Assembly (NCBI GenBank): GCA_029262775.1
Contig: JAJCYR010000091.1
Location: 62,001 to 126,000 of the forward strand
Reading direction: 5' to 3'
Length of the DNA: 64,000 bases
From: Bacteroidota bacterium
GTDB lineage: Bacteria > Bacteroidota > Rhodothermia > Rhodothermales > UBA10348
Part shown: positions 34,636 through 42,617 of the stretch, piece after piece
How positions within the stretch are numbered: the first letter of the stretch is position 1
Layout of the letters: each line of letters opens with the position of its first letter
Translations under genes and position numbers: made by a program
The notes under the pieces: generated by a model
What the model saw: only the letters and a program-made list of their open reading frames with translations
Database searches by the model: none
Told to the model about the DNA's origin: nothing

Positions 34636-36027
34636 GTGGACCCCGACGAACCTCCTTCTTTGTTCTTCCTGATCCGAACGCTGGATGCTGCGAAGAACAT
34701 CGCACAGGAATTCCCCGACACCGTAATTCTTTCGGATGCAGCCATGGTGGCTGGTCTGATCGGAATCGCGTGTCTACTCATTTTTTCTGCCCTCTTTTCG
34801 GGCTCTGAGGTAGCGCTGTTCTCTCTGGACAGCCGATCCCGGGAGAAGCTGGCTGAAGACCCGTCACCAGCTGCGTTACGCGTACTTCACCTCCTCGAGA
34901 CACCACGCTCGGTACTGGTCACCATTCTGATCCTGAACACGCTGGTCAATGTCGGCGCCGCCATTGTAGCTGCCCTTATGACCCACAGTGTGGCTCAAGT
35001 CAATGGGTGGAATCCCTGGGTGACCGTTCTGGTAGAGGTCATCGTACTTACTTTCGTCCTGCTCGTCGTTTCGGAGATCACGCCGAAGCTCCTGGCAAAT
35101 CGCAGTCCAGCGGTATTCGCCAAACGGATCAGTGGCTTGCTGCTCATTCTGCACCGGGTATTGTACCCGCTCTCGATCCTGCTTGCGCGGACCATGAAGT
35201 CCTTCAATGCTCGATTTCACCACACAGCGGACCGGCTTTCTGCAGACGATCTTAAAACCATGGCGGAAATCGGTGAAGCCCATGGACATCTGGAGGAGAC
35301 GGAACGTGAACTCATACACTCCATCGTTGAATTCGGGGAGACCAGTGTGCGCGAAATCATGGTCAGCCGTCTGGATGTCGTCGCCCTTCCTGCCGACTCG
35401 AGTGTTCAGGACGCCATCGCCCTCATCAGGCAGAGTGGCCGCTCGCGTATTCCGTTGTACGTAGGACACCTGGATAACATTTTGGGCATCATCTATGCGA
35501 AAGACGTACTGCGCCTGGTAATTGAACACCCCGACCGGGAGAACGTGGACTGGACCCGGATTGCAAGACCTGCGGTGTTCGTGCCCCTCTTCAAAAAGCT
35601 GGACGATCTACTGTCCGATTTTCAGGCCCGAAAGACCCACGTCGCCATGGTAGTGGACGAATACGGCGGAACAGCGGGCCTTGTTACCCTCGAGGACGTT
35701 CTGGAAGAAATCGTGGGAGATATCCGGGATGAGCAGGATGAAAGCGAATTCGACCAGTACGAACGACTCTCAGACACGGAGTACGTGTTTGACGCGCGTA
35801 TTGACCTGGACGAGATCAACGAAATTGCCGGTGTCACTTTGGATACCGATCAGTTTGACTTCGAAACTCTGGGAGGCCTGATGTTTCACCTGGCGGGTGA
35901 AATACCCAACCCAGGCGATGCATTCCGACAAGACAAGCTGGAATTCACGGTTGAAGAGGTCGAGAACAACCGGGTTGTCCGCGTTCGCATGAAACGTTCA
36001 GAAACCGACACTGACGCTCCGCAGTAG
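34636..36027 (+). CDS. CNNM/HlyC-type membrane protein with CBS pair (GldE-like)
   Basis: 463 residues with a GTG start. After ~30 residues comes a DUF21/CNNM membrane domain of three or four helices ([15 protein letters not shown] and [12 protein letters not shown]), then a CBS pair ([16 protein letters not shown] ... [16 protein letters not shown] and [26 protein letters not shown]), and the C-terminal CorC/HlyC transporter-associated domain ([17 protein letters not shown]). The arrangement matches metal-ion CorC/YtfL proteins and the gliding-associated GldE of Bacteroidota. Function could be metal efflux; involvement in gliding is only possible. It is followed by purF after 59 bp. Confidence 0.85.
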   Translation: MDPDEPPSLFFLIRTLDAAKNIAQEFPDTVILSDAAMVAGLIGIACLLIFSALFSGSEVALFSLDSRSREKLAEDPSPAALRVLHLLETPRSVLVTILILNTLVNVGAAIVAALMTHSVAQVNGWNPWVTVLVEVIVLTFVLLVVSEITPKLLANRSPAVFAKRISGLLLILHRVLYPLSILLARTMKSFNARFHHTADRLSADDLKTMAEIGEAHGHLEETERELIHSIVEFGETSVREIMVSRLDVVALPADSSVQDAIALIRQSGRSRIPLYVGHLDNILGIIYAKDVLRLVIEHPDRENVDWTRIARPAVFVPLFKKLDDLLSDFQARKTHVAMVVDEYGGTAGLVTLEDVLEEIVGDIRDEQDESEFDQYERLSDTEYVFDARIDLDEINEIAGVTLDTDQFDFETLGGLMFHLAGEIPNPGDAFRQDKLEFTVEEVENNRVVRVRMKRSETDTDAPQ

Positions 36028-36086
36028 AAGACACCTACGCGGCCAGTCCAGACCCCGGCCGTCCTGCTTCCCTGCCATCCCGTCGC

Positions 36087-37586
36087 ATGCGCCAACACAA
36101 AGATTCCTGCGGCATTGCCGGCATGTTCAATGTCACCGATGCCGCACACAAGATCTACCTTTCACTCCATGCACTTCAGCACAGAGGGCAGGAATCAGCA
36201 GGAATTGTGACAAGTGTGTTCGATGAAGCAGGGGGCCGCAAGGTCATGCCATCCCACAAGGGCCCTGGACTGGTCCTTGACGTGTTCGCTGATGCCTCCA
36301 TTTTCGAGACTACGCTCTTCGGTACAAGCGGAATCGGTCACAACCGTTATTCCACCTCAGGGGCATCCAACAATGCCACGAACATTCAGCCCTTTCGCGT
36401 TCACTACCGCGACGGCAATCTGGCCCTGGCACACAACGGCAACATTTCGAACGCTCGGGAAATACGGAATTCCTTCATTGAAAGGGGCACGCTTTTTTCG
36501 AGCACATCCGATTCAGAGCTCATTCTTCATCTGATTGCGCAGAGCACCCGTCGCAAGCAGATTGACAAGATCGTGGATGCGGTATCTCAACTTGAGGGGG
36601 CTTTTTCTCTGGTCATCCTGACAGACAACGAGCTCATAGCTGTTCGGGACCCCAACGGGTTTCGACCCTTGGCTCTTGGCCGGCTCGACGGACCTGCCGG
36701 GTCCGATACAGGATACTGCGTCGCATCGGAAACCTGTGCCTTTGACCTGATCGGTGCCAAGTACGTGCGGGATATTGAACCCGGTGAAGTCCTGGTCATT
36801 GACGACAATGGATGTGCCACGGAAAATTTCCACTCCATCCACCTGGCCCGAAATCATGGAGTCAGCCAGTGTGTCTTTGAATATGTCTATTTCTCCCGAC
36901 CTGATTCCAAGATTTTTGGTGAGATGGTAGACAAAGTCCGGCGCAAATTGGGCAAGGAATTAGCCCATGATGCTCCCGTCCCAAGTGTGCCTGACGATGC
37001 TGAGCGTCCCATTGTCATCAGCGTTCCGGATTCGTCCAATACGGCAACACTCGGGTATGTGAGTGAATGCGAGAAGCTCGGTAACCGCTGCCGGTATGAG
37101 ATCGGATTGATCCGTAATCACTATGTGGGGCGCACCTTCATCGCTCCGGGTCAGGCAGCCAGGGAGCAACGTGTCCGCACCAAATTCAACACAGTTGCAG
37201 GCGTCCTGAAGGACCGCATCGTGGTGATGGTCGACGACTCCATTGTTCGGGGAACGACCGCCCGACAACTGGTACGCATGGTTCGGGCAGCGGGAGCACG
37301 AGAGGTTCACTTCCGGGTGTCTTCACCTCCTGTAGTATCTCCCTGCTTTTATGGCATGGATTTCCCGACGCACGATGAGCTTCTGGCCAATCGGTTTGAC
37401 GGAGACATTGAAGCCATGGCAACGTGGCTGGAGGTGGATACGCTTGCCTACCTGACCATTGACGGCATGATGCGGGCTGTACGTGCCGCCAACGAATCGA
37501 AGTTGGGCTATTGCGATGCGTGTTTTTCGAAGAACTATCCCGTTCCAGTCGAGCATATGACCATGAAAGACGAGAATGAGTGGTAA
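36087..37586 (+). CDS. purF: Amidophosphoribosyltransferase PurF
   Basis: 499 residues. The N-terminal glutaminase has nucleophile Cys8 in DSCGIAG, LHALQHRGQESAGI, and the GHNRYST and LAHNGNI motifs. The phosphoribosyltransferase part carries RNHYVGRTFI and the PRPP-binding VVMVDDSIVRGTTARQLV. The Cys follows seven residues, so a short propeptide must be removed. It carries out the first step of purine synthesis, PRPP plus glutamine to phosphoribosylamine, in the cytoplasm. No other pur genes are adjacent. Confidence 0.95.
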   Translation: MRQHKDSCGIAGMFNVTDAAHKIYLSLHALQHRGQESAGIVTSVFDEAGGRKVMPSHKGPGLVLDVFADASIFETTLFGTSGIGHNRYSTSGASNNATNIQPFRVHYRDGNLALAHNGNISNAREIRNSFIERGTLFSSTSDSELILHLIAQSTRRKQIDKIVDAVSQLEGAFSLVILTDNELIAVRDPNGFRPLALGRLDGPAGSDTGYCVASETCAFDLIGAKYVRDIEPGEVLVIDDNGCATENFHSIHLARNHGVSQCVFEYVYFSRPDSKIFGEMVDKVRRKLGKELAHDAPVPSVPDDAERPIVISVPDSSNTATLGYVSECEKLGNRCRYEIGLIRNHYVGRTFIAPGQAAREQRVRTKFNTVAGVLKDRIVVMVDDSIVRGTTARQLVRMVRAAGAREVHFRVSSPPVVSPCFYGMDFPTHDELLANRFDGDIEAMATWLEVDTLAYLTIDGMMRAVRAANESKLGYCDACFSKNYPVPVEHMTMKDENEW

Positions 37587-37661
37587 AACGGATCATAACC
37601 AATCGCTTATGTGAACATATGATGAATTTAACATATGTGCATTCTTTTGCGTCCTGATTCG

Positions 37662-37692
37662 TTTTACTCCGGGAGCACGCTTCGTACTTTCC
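37662..37692 (+). promoter_or_regulatory. Candidate Bacteroidota-type promoter upstream of a 30-aa ORF
   Basis: TTTT at 37662-37665 and TACTTTCC at 37685-37692 are separated by 19 bp, matching the Bacteroidota -33/-7 pattern (TTTG-N19-TAnnTTTG) apart from the last base of each element. A transcript from here would start about 37700, just before the small open frame at 37734 and the terminator at 37894. Confidence 0.35.
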
Positions 37693-37733
37693 GCGTGTCT
37701 CGCCGTCCTACCGAACCATACAGCCACGCCCTT

Positions 37734-37826
37734 ATGCGTAATCCCGTCGATCGTGCGATCAGAACGATGACGTTTGGAGCGGGCGTCGTAGGCCTGATTG
37801 TTCTCATGGTGTTTCAACTCCTGTAG
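37734..37826 (+). CDS. Possible 30-residue single-pass membrane microprotein
   Basis: The open frame starts with MRNPVDRAIRTMTF, giving three Arg residues before a hydrophobic stretch of about 16 residues (GAGVVGLIVLMVFQLL) and a stop. This is a plausible membrane peptide. It has a candidate promoter ~40 bp upstream and a strong terminator 70 bp downstream, so it can form its own transcript. Three hairpins follow its stop, so the transcript could instead be a small RNA. Too short for confident protein calling; no homologue is recognised. Confidence 0.4.
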   Translation: MRNPVDRAIRTMTFGAGVVGLIVLMVFQLL

Positions 37827-37893
37827 CCTTGGCTACATCCGCTCCGAACCAGTACCGGTTGGTCGCTCAACCGGCTGCGTACTGGAAAGAATC

Positions 37894-37923
37894 AGCACAG
37901 CCGCCTCGCGGCTGTGCTTTTTT
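37894..37923 (+). terminator. Rho-independent terminator
   Basis: AGCACAGCCGC at 37894-37904 pairs perfectly with GCGGCTGTGCT at 37908-37918 around a 3-nt loop, followed by six T. It ends the purF-downstream transcript and lies upstream of the glycosyltransferase start. Confidence 0.88.
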
Positions 37924-37961
37924 CTTTACACTCATCGCCTGCTTTGCCTGATCGCAAGACA

Positions 37962-39212
37962 TTGAACAAGACATTGAAACCGCGTCTCCTTGTCATAGTC
38001 AATGTTTTCAAGCCCGACCTTGGAGGCGGCATTCTTTTTACCGACCTGTGTGAGGGGTTCGTAGAGCGAGGATGGGACGTGACCGTGAAGTGTGCCATTT
38101 CCTATTATCCCGAATGGCGGGACAATTCCGGCCACAACGGGATCACGATCCGGGACAGTCGGGAGCACGGAGTCCATATTGAACGGCACGGGTTATATAT
38201 CCCGCCTGACCCCAACAGTCTGTCCCAGCGTCTTCTGCACGAGGCATCGTTTTTCCTGTCACTGCTTCGAAGACGGCCCTCGAAAGGAGAGTACGACCTG
38301 GTCATGGCGTTCTGCCCATTGATTGGTTCGGTGGCCTACGGCATCGTGGCATCCCGGCTCGTTCGTGCTCCTCTGTGGCTCAATGTCCAGGATCTCTCGG
38401 CTCAGGCCGCTGTCGCAGGTGGACTGGCCGGTCCATCGGCACGGTTCATGCTGTGGATCCAGAATGGGCTGTTTCGACGGGCTCATGCCTGGTCAAGTAT
38501 CTCCGAGTCCATGGTGACGGCTCTCAAGAGCATTCCGCGAGGACCCAGGCGTGTCGCGTGCCTACCCAACTGGCTCCATGCAGACATGACCCGCCATCTG
38601 TCGAAGGTGCTTCGAAACAGAGTGAACACACACACGCCTCTCCGTTTACTGTACTCAGGCAACCTGGGTGCAAAACAGGATCTGCTCACGTTTTGCATGG
38701 CTCTTCACGAGAGGCGAGAGGAGTTCATATTTCGAATTCATGCTGGCGGAGCGCGCGTAGATGAGCTCCGAACCTGGCTGGACCACGTCGCCGATTCCCG
38801 CTTCCTGCTCATGCCGCTCACCTCTGAAGAACAACTGGCCGAGTGGCTGTCCTGGTGCGATTTCTACGTGATTACCGAGCGCCGCGGTGCAGGACATGCA
38901 TTCCTTCCTTCGAAGCTCATCCCGGCCGTGTCCTCCGGTGCTCCCATCCTCGCCGTGTGCGATCCCGATGGCCCTCTCGGATCAGAGGTACGCTCGCATG
39001 CACTCGGACCGCACGTGTCCTGGAACGATTTGAACTTTGACGTGGTGTGGGGCGCTCGACCAGATCTCTCTACGGCTGTAGCCACATGGAGCCGGAATGC
39101 CGTTCACCGGAGCACGTTCTTCTCGCGCGAAAGCAGTTTGGACCGATACGTGGATTACGCACATGCCATCATGGACCGTTATCACCTGAGACGGGGTATC
39201 GCCTCCACCTGA
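37962..39212 (+). CDS. Glycosyltransferase, GT4-like (WbuB/WcaI-type)
   Basis: About 416 residues. An in-frame GTG at 37914 lies inside the terminator and is rejected; TTG at 37962 or 37974 is preferred because the conserved N-terminus LLVIVNVFKPDLGGGI starts right after. Further family features are an LWLNVQDLSAQAAV segment and, near the C-terminus, AGHAFLPSKLIPAVSSGAPILAV, a donor-binding region without the usual EX7E. It probably adds a sugar in surface-polysaccharide synthesis. Its last 31 bp overlap the convergent holB gene. Confidence 0.8.
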   Translation: MNKTLKPRLLVIVNVFKPDLGGGILFTDLCEGFVERGWDVTVKCAISYYPEWRDNSGHNGITIRDSREHGVHIERHGLYIPPDPNSLSQRLLHEASFFLSLLRRRPSKGEYDLVMAFCPLIGSVAYGIVASRLVRAPLWLNVQDLSAQAAVAGGLAGPSARFMLWIQNGLFRRAHAWSSISESMVTALKSIPRGPRRVACLPNWLHADMTRHLSKVLRNRVNTHTPLRLLYSGNLGAKQDLLTFCMALHERREEFIFRIHAGGARVDELRTWLDHVADSRFLLMPLTSEEQLAEWLSWCDFYVITERRGAGHAFLPSKLIPAVSSGAPILAVCDPDGPLGSEVRSHALGPHVSWNDLNFDVVWGARPDLSTAVATWSRNAVHRSTFFSRESSLDRYVDYAHAIMDRYHLRRGIAST

Positions 39213-40336
39213 ATGTCTCCGCGCATTGATCTGCTCAGGGTTGTCGCCAGGTGTGCGAGAGCGGTCCTCTGGTTTACGTTCCGCTCTACCATGTACATGG
39301 TGTGCTCGACGGCCTCGGCCATCGTATCGAGTCGCGCATGCGGAAGGCCCGCTGCGAACTTCGTGAGCACCTCCTGCCAATCCAGGTTGACGATCGGAGC
39401 ATCCTTCCCCGCTTCGGTGAACAATAACAGGTCCCGGATGAGACCGAGCAGAACAAGCAGGTGGAATTTGATGGACTCCCGTCCTTGTGCAGCCAGCTCA
39501 TCTACCCGTGTCATCATGTCATCGCCAGAAGCCTTGAAGGCGTGCCGCAGGAAATCCAGCACAAAATCCCGCGAACTCCTCAGTTCTGTGCTCATGGCCA
39601 GTTCACGCGCCTGCTCATACGATCCATCGGCCATACGGGCAAGGACCGCAGCCATGTCCGGTGGGGCCAGCCCCTCCCGCTCAAGGCCCTCAGCTATCTC
39701 AACCGCATCCAGCGGCGTAAAGCGCACCTGCTGGCACCGACTCATGATCGTCGGCAGCACCTGATCCAGACGCTCGGCCAGTAGAATAAAAACGGTGTTT
39801 TTGCCCGGCTCCTCCAATAATTTCAGGAATGCATTGGCGCTTTCCGTTCGCATGGATTGTGCATGTGTAAGGATGGCAATGCGCCACGAACCCTCAACAG
39901 GTCTGTAGCTCATGGGAGCACGCAACTCTTCCTGCACCTGGCCGAGCAGATACGACACCTGTTTGTTGCTCGCACCGCCTGCCCCATCCAGACTCGGACG
40001 ACGGGTGTAGTCAATCACCGCATAAGGCGACTCGGCCAAAAGTGCCACCCGGGCTCCCAATTCCTGCAGTACCGCATCGTTTGCATGCGGAATGAGGATA
40101 TGCACGTCGGGATGCACCATGCGGGGCACTTTGTGACACCCGGGACACGCACCACAGACGGTACCATCGAAACGCTCCCTGCACTGCAGTGCCTGCGCGA
40201 ACGCGAGGGCGGCTGCCCGTTTACCCGACCCCGCCGGACCGTAAAACAACCACGCATGTGCCACCCGATCCGAGGCTATGGCGCTCGCAAGCATGTGCTT
40301 GACCCGCTCCTGTCCAATAACTCTATCCCAGCCCAT
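39182..40336 (-). CDS. holB: DNA polymerase III delta-prime subunit
   Basis: 384 residues. The AAA+ clamp-loader fold has GPAGSGKR at residues 33-40, the four-cysteine zinc module (Cys52, Cys61, Cys64, Cys67), SANAFLKLLEEPGKNTVFIL and the MSRCQQVRF sensor region. The Ser/Thr of the P-loop is Arg, as expected for the delta-prime subunit, which does not hydrolyse ATP. With DnaX and HolA it loads the beta clamp during replication. It starts at ATG 40336 and overlaps the glycosyltransferase end by 31 bp on the opposite strand. Confidence 0.92.
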   Translation of the reverse strand: MGWDRVIGQERVKHMLASAIASDRVAHAWLFYGPAGSGKRAAALAFAQALQCRERFDGTVCGACPGCHKVPRMVHPDVHILIPHANDAVLQELGARVALLAESPYAVIDYTRRPSLDGAGGASNKQVSYLLGQVQEELRAPMSYRPVEGSWRIAILTHAQSMRTESANAFLKLLEEPGKNTVFILLAERLDQVLPTIMSRCQQVRFTPLDAVEIAEGLEREGLAPPDMAAVLARMADGSYEQARELAMSTELRSSRDFVLDFLRHAFKASGDDMMTRVDELAAQGRESIKFHLLVLLGLIRDLLLFTEAGKDAPIVNLDWQEVLTKFAAGLPHARLDTMAEAVEHTMYMVERNVNQRTALAHLATTLSRSMRGDIQVEAIPRLR

Positions 40337-40377
40337 ATAAACTGTAATTAAGAAAGAACCCTGATTCTGGTCGGGCG

Positions 40378-40406
40378 TTGATCCGCGATCCGCACCACCG
40401 TATTTT
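40378..40406 (+). promoter_or_regulatory. Sigma-70-like promoter of tRNA gene
   Basis: TTGATC at 40378-40383 and TATTTT at 40401-40406 are separated by 17 bp, and the tRNA starts 13 bp downstream of the -10 box, so transcription would begin a few bases before the tRNA. Confidence 0.55.
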
Positions 40407-40418
40407 CGGCCTTGGTAA

Positions 40419-40492
40419 GGCGCGGTAGCTCAGGTGGTTAGAGCGTCGGATTCATAACCCGGAGGTCGAGAGTTCAAGTCTCTCCCGCGCCA
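40419..40492 (+). tRNA. tRNA with CAT anticodon (elongator Met or Ile2)
   Basis: 74 nt without encoded CCA. The acceptor stem GGCGCGG pairs with CCGCGCC plus discriminator A. D-arm GCTC...GAGC, anticodon loop TTCATAA (anticodon CAT), and a T-arm with GTTCAAGTC are all present. The first base pair is G-C rather than the C-A mismatch of initiators, so this is elongator Met, or Ile2 if the C is lysidinylated. The anticodon stem ends with an A-C mismatch next to the loop. Confidence 0.93.
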
Positions 40493-40495
40493 CGA

Positions 40496-40527
40496 AGCCC
40501 CGCTGGGAGTACCCGGCGGGGCTTTTT
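40496..40527 (+). terminator. Rho-independent terminator after tRNA
   Basis: A 12-bp stem (AGCCCCGCTGGG with its complement, one G-T pair) around an AGTA loop is followed by five T. It begins 4 nt after the tRNA discriminator base. Confidence 0.9.
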
Positions 40528-40543
40528 CTGTTCGCGAACCCCG

Positions 40544-41584
40544 TCACATGTCCTCCCAGTATTCGTCGGGCATGTCCTGGGCCAGAGCCAGCGCACCTTC
40601 CGCACCCGCGTACAGAGGATCGTCGATCACCTTCACGTTCAGGGTACCATAGTCTTTGAGTGCATCGACCAATGCCTTGTCGAGTCCATGAATCTGACTG
40701 CCGCCACCTGCCAGGTAAATATTCTGCTTGACCTCATCCTGGAAATCAGGCTCGTATTCAGAGATCAGATCCATCATGGCTTCTGTCATCACCGGAACAA
40801 TACTGGCGCACACCCGCTGCATTTCGGGAGTGATGTCAAGCTCAGTCGTTACCCCGTCTACCGGGACTTTGACCTTGACCCTGTTTTTTCCACTGCCCAC
40901 AAACGCCCCCTGCTCCTTTGCCTGGCGGACCAACGGTTCTGAGAAACGGGCATTCGGGTACTTTTCAGATAGCACGTCAAGGAGGTGCCGGTCAATGTAG
41001 TCGCCCGCGACAGTCAGCGTGCGCTGATCATCTTCCGTCGGCATGGTACCGTGCATGATGCAGAAATCCATGGTTCCAGCACCAATGTCAATGACAAGCG
41101 CATTATTCAGGATACCGATTCCGTACGCAATGGCAAAGGGCTCCGACACCACCATGAGCCGATCGGCATACTCCTTGACCGCGTCCCTGATGGCCATTTT
41201 GTTGACTCGCAGGGCCTCGGCAGGTACGCCTACAGCGGCGTACACCTCCGTCGAATCTCCTGGCGCAGCAGCCTCAATCAGGTAATGCACCAATTCCCGG
41301 ACGGCATCTTCGTCGCGCACCGTGCCATCCCGGATTACTCCCTGCTCCAGCGGTCGCGACAAATGCACCGATAACCGATTCGAAAGAGCTTCTTCCCCGA
41401 ACAGCACATCTTTTCCCAGATGCTTCCGGGCCACGAAATCCTTCGGCCAACCCACATAGCTATGGACCCAGTCCCTCTTGCCGCTACTGGCAACGACGGC
41501 ACTTCGGGATGTACCGAGATCCATACCGATGTACAGGACATTGGACGACGCCTTTTTTTTAGTAGTCTTCTTTTCTGCAGCCAT
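40544..41584 (-). CDS. MamK-like actin-family filament protein
   Basis: 346 residues from ATG 41584 after a Lys-rich tail. The actin-fold nucleotide motifs are intact: phosphate-1 GMDLGTSRSAVV, phosphate-2 VIDIGAGTMDFCIMHGT, and adenosine LAGGGSQIHGLDKAL. Segments such as GVPAEALRVNKMAIRD, VVSEPFAIAYG, EYEPDFQDEV and the final PDEYWEDM line up by eye with MamK, the magnetosome-alignment actin, better than with MreB (recalled, not searched). No mam genes are present, so a magnetosome role is unlikely. It lies 2 bp after the amidase gene, hinting at a role in spatial control of cell-wall cutting (inference). Confidence 0.8.
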   Translation of the reverse strand: MAAEKKTTKKKASSNVLYIGMDLGTSRSAVVASSGKRDWVHSYVGWPKDFVARKHLGKDVLFGEEALSNRLSVHLSRPLEQGVIRDGTVRDEDAVRELVHYLIEAAAPGDSTEVYAAVGVPAEALRVNKMAIRDAVKEYADRLMVVSEPFAIAYGIGILNNALVIDIGAGTMDFCIMHGTMPTEDDQRTLTVAGDYIDRHLLDVLSEKYPNARFSEPLVRQAKEQGAFVGSGKNRVKVKVPVDGVTTELDITPEMQRVCASIVPVMTEAMMDLISEYEPDFQDEVKQNIYLAGGGSQIHGLDKALVDALKDYGTLNVKVIDDPLYAGAEGALALAQDMPDEYWEDM

Positions 41585-41586
41585 AA

Positions 41587-42609
41587 TCACTTGCTGGATG
41601 CCATTTGGTTCAAATAGTTGATGATTCCCTCTTCGAGATACAGGGCCAACCGTTCCCGGTATTCGACGGTTGCGAGACGCGCCGCCTCCGGCCCATTACT
41701 AATTACACCAATTTCAGCTAAGATGCCAGGGGCATCGGTTCCAACAAGCACTACGAAAGGACCTGATTTGATTCCCCAGTTATCCACCGGCCCCGTTTCC
41801 AATCGGGTATTCCGAATCATACTTCGCTGCACAGCGAGCGCAAGACGACGTGACTCCTCCCCTTTGATGCGGTCTGACATACCACTCACGAGGCGGTTGA
41901 ATTCCGCCACCGTATAGTCCGAATTGCGGTTTTCACGTTCCGCCAGCTTCAGCGTCAGCGCATCGGCCTGGCCCCCAAAATAATACGTTTCCAGTGCATA
42001 GACCGAATCCGATGGAAACCAGTTCACATGAATGGAGACGAAGATATCTGCTCCGTTGTCGTTCGAATAGAGAACACGCTCCCGCAGGGACAACGAGGAG
42101 TCCGTTTCCCGTGTCATCAGTACGTCGTACACCCTGTATCTCTGCAAACGCCTGGACAGTCGTGTGGCCACATCGAGGGTGATATCCTTTTCCTGGAGTC
42201 CCACAACGGACTGCGCCCCCCCGTCGACTCCGCCGTGCCCCGCATCGATCACAATAGTGCGCACACCGAGGTCAAAAAGGTCGGCGATGGGTACGGCTGA
42301 ACTGGTCAATTCCTCGAACGACGTACCCACAGGCAAATTCAACTCTCGAAGCATGGAGTCGTCCGGTATGGCCATTTCGAAGCCAGCTCCCGGAGACGTC
42401 GACATCGAGACCGTGTCTGTGTCTATCCGGCGGGATGCGTCACTCCAGAATACCAGACCCGCGACAATAACGAGCGCAACCACAGCGGCCACCCCCCCCG
42501 GCCCCAAGCCGCGACGCTGCCCATGTACCCTGGTCGGCGCGCCCTTGCCGTCTTCCTGTATGCGCCTGTTTTCTTCGTAAACGCCCCGAAGTATTTCTTT
42601 ACGCGACAC
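41587..42609 (-). CDS. N-acetylmuramoyl-L-alanine amidase (Amidase_3), membrane-anchored
   Basis: 340 residues. One membrane helix lies at residues ~38-55 after a basic cytoplasmic start, with the rest periplasmic. The zinc amidase motifs are IDAGHGGVDGGA (His125), LQEKDITLDVA (Glu140), VSIHVNWF (His194) and ILAEIGVISN (catalytic Glu299). It should cleave the amide between MurNAc and the stem peptide, as AmiC/AmiB do in daughter-cell separation. It is tightly coupled to the MamK-like gene downstream and follows the EF-G-like gene by 8 bp. Confidence 0.9.
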   Translation of the reverse strand: MSRKEILRGVYEENRRIQEDGKGAPTRVHGQRRGLGPGGVAAVVALVIVAGLVFWSDASRRIDTDTVSMSTSPGAGFEMAIPDDSMLRELNLPVGTSFEELTSSAVPIADLFDLGVRTIVIDAGHGGVDGGAQSVVGLQEKDITLDVATRLSRRLQRYRVYDVLMTRETDSSLSLRERVLYSNDNGADIFVSIHVNWFPSDSVYALETYYFGGQADALTLKLAERENRNSDYTVAEFNRLVSGMSDRIKGEESRRLALAVQRSMIRNTRLETGPVDNWGIKSGPFVVLVGTDAPGILAEIGVISNGPEAARLATVEYRERLALYLEEGIINYLNQMASSK

Positions 42610-42617
42610 GCGCAGAC

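Larger units (their letters stand above)
37587..37961 (+). other. Intergenic region between purF and glycosyltransferase
   Basis: This 375-bp gap holds, in order: two CATATG-containing boxes (37615-37640), a candidate promoter (37662-37692), the 30-residue open frame, and three hairpins. The hairpins are GTAGCC-TT-GGCTAC at 37823-37836 over the stop codon, CCGGTTG-N6-CAACCGG at 37855-37874, and the terminator stem from 37894. I see no other coding sequence. Confidence 0.6.

Noticed and set aside
37914..37961. GTG at 37914 as start of the glycosyltransferase
   Set aside because: It lies within the terminator stem; later TTG codons fit the conserved N-terminus.
40419..40492. Initiator tRNA-fMet
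   Set aside because: The first acceptor pair is G-C, not the unpaired C-A typical of initiators.
40544..41584. Magnetosome gene cluster
   Set aside because: No other mam genes (mamA, mamB, mamM, mamE etc.) are recognisable in the window; only a MamK-like actin is present.
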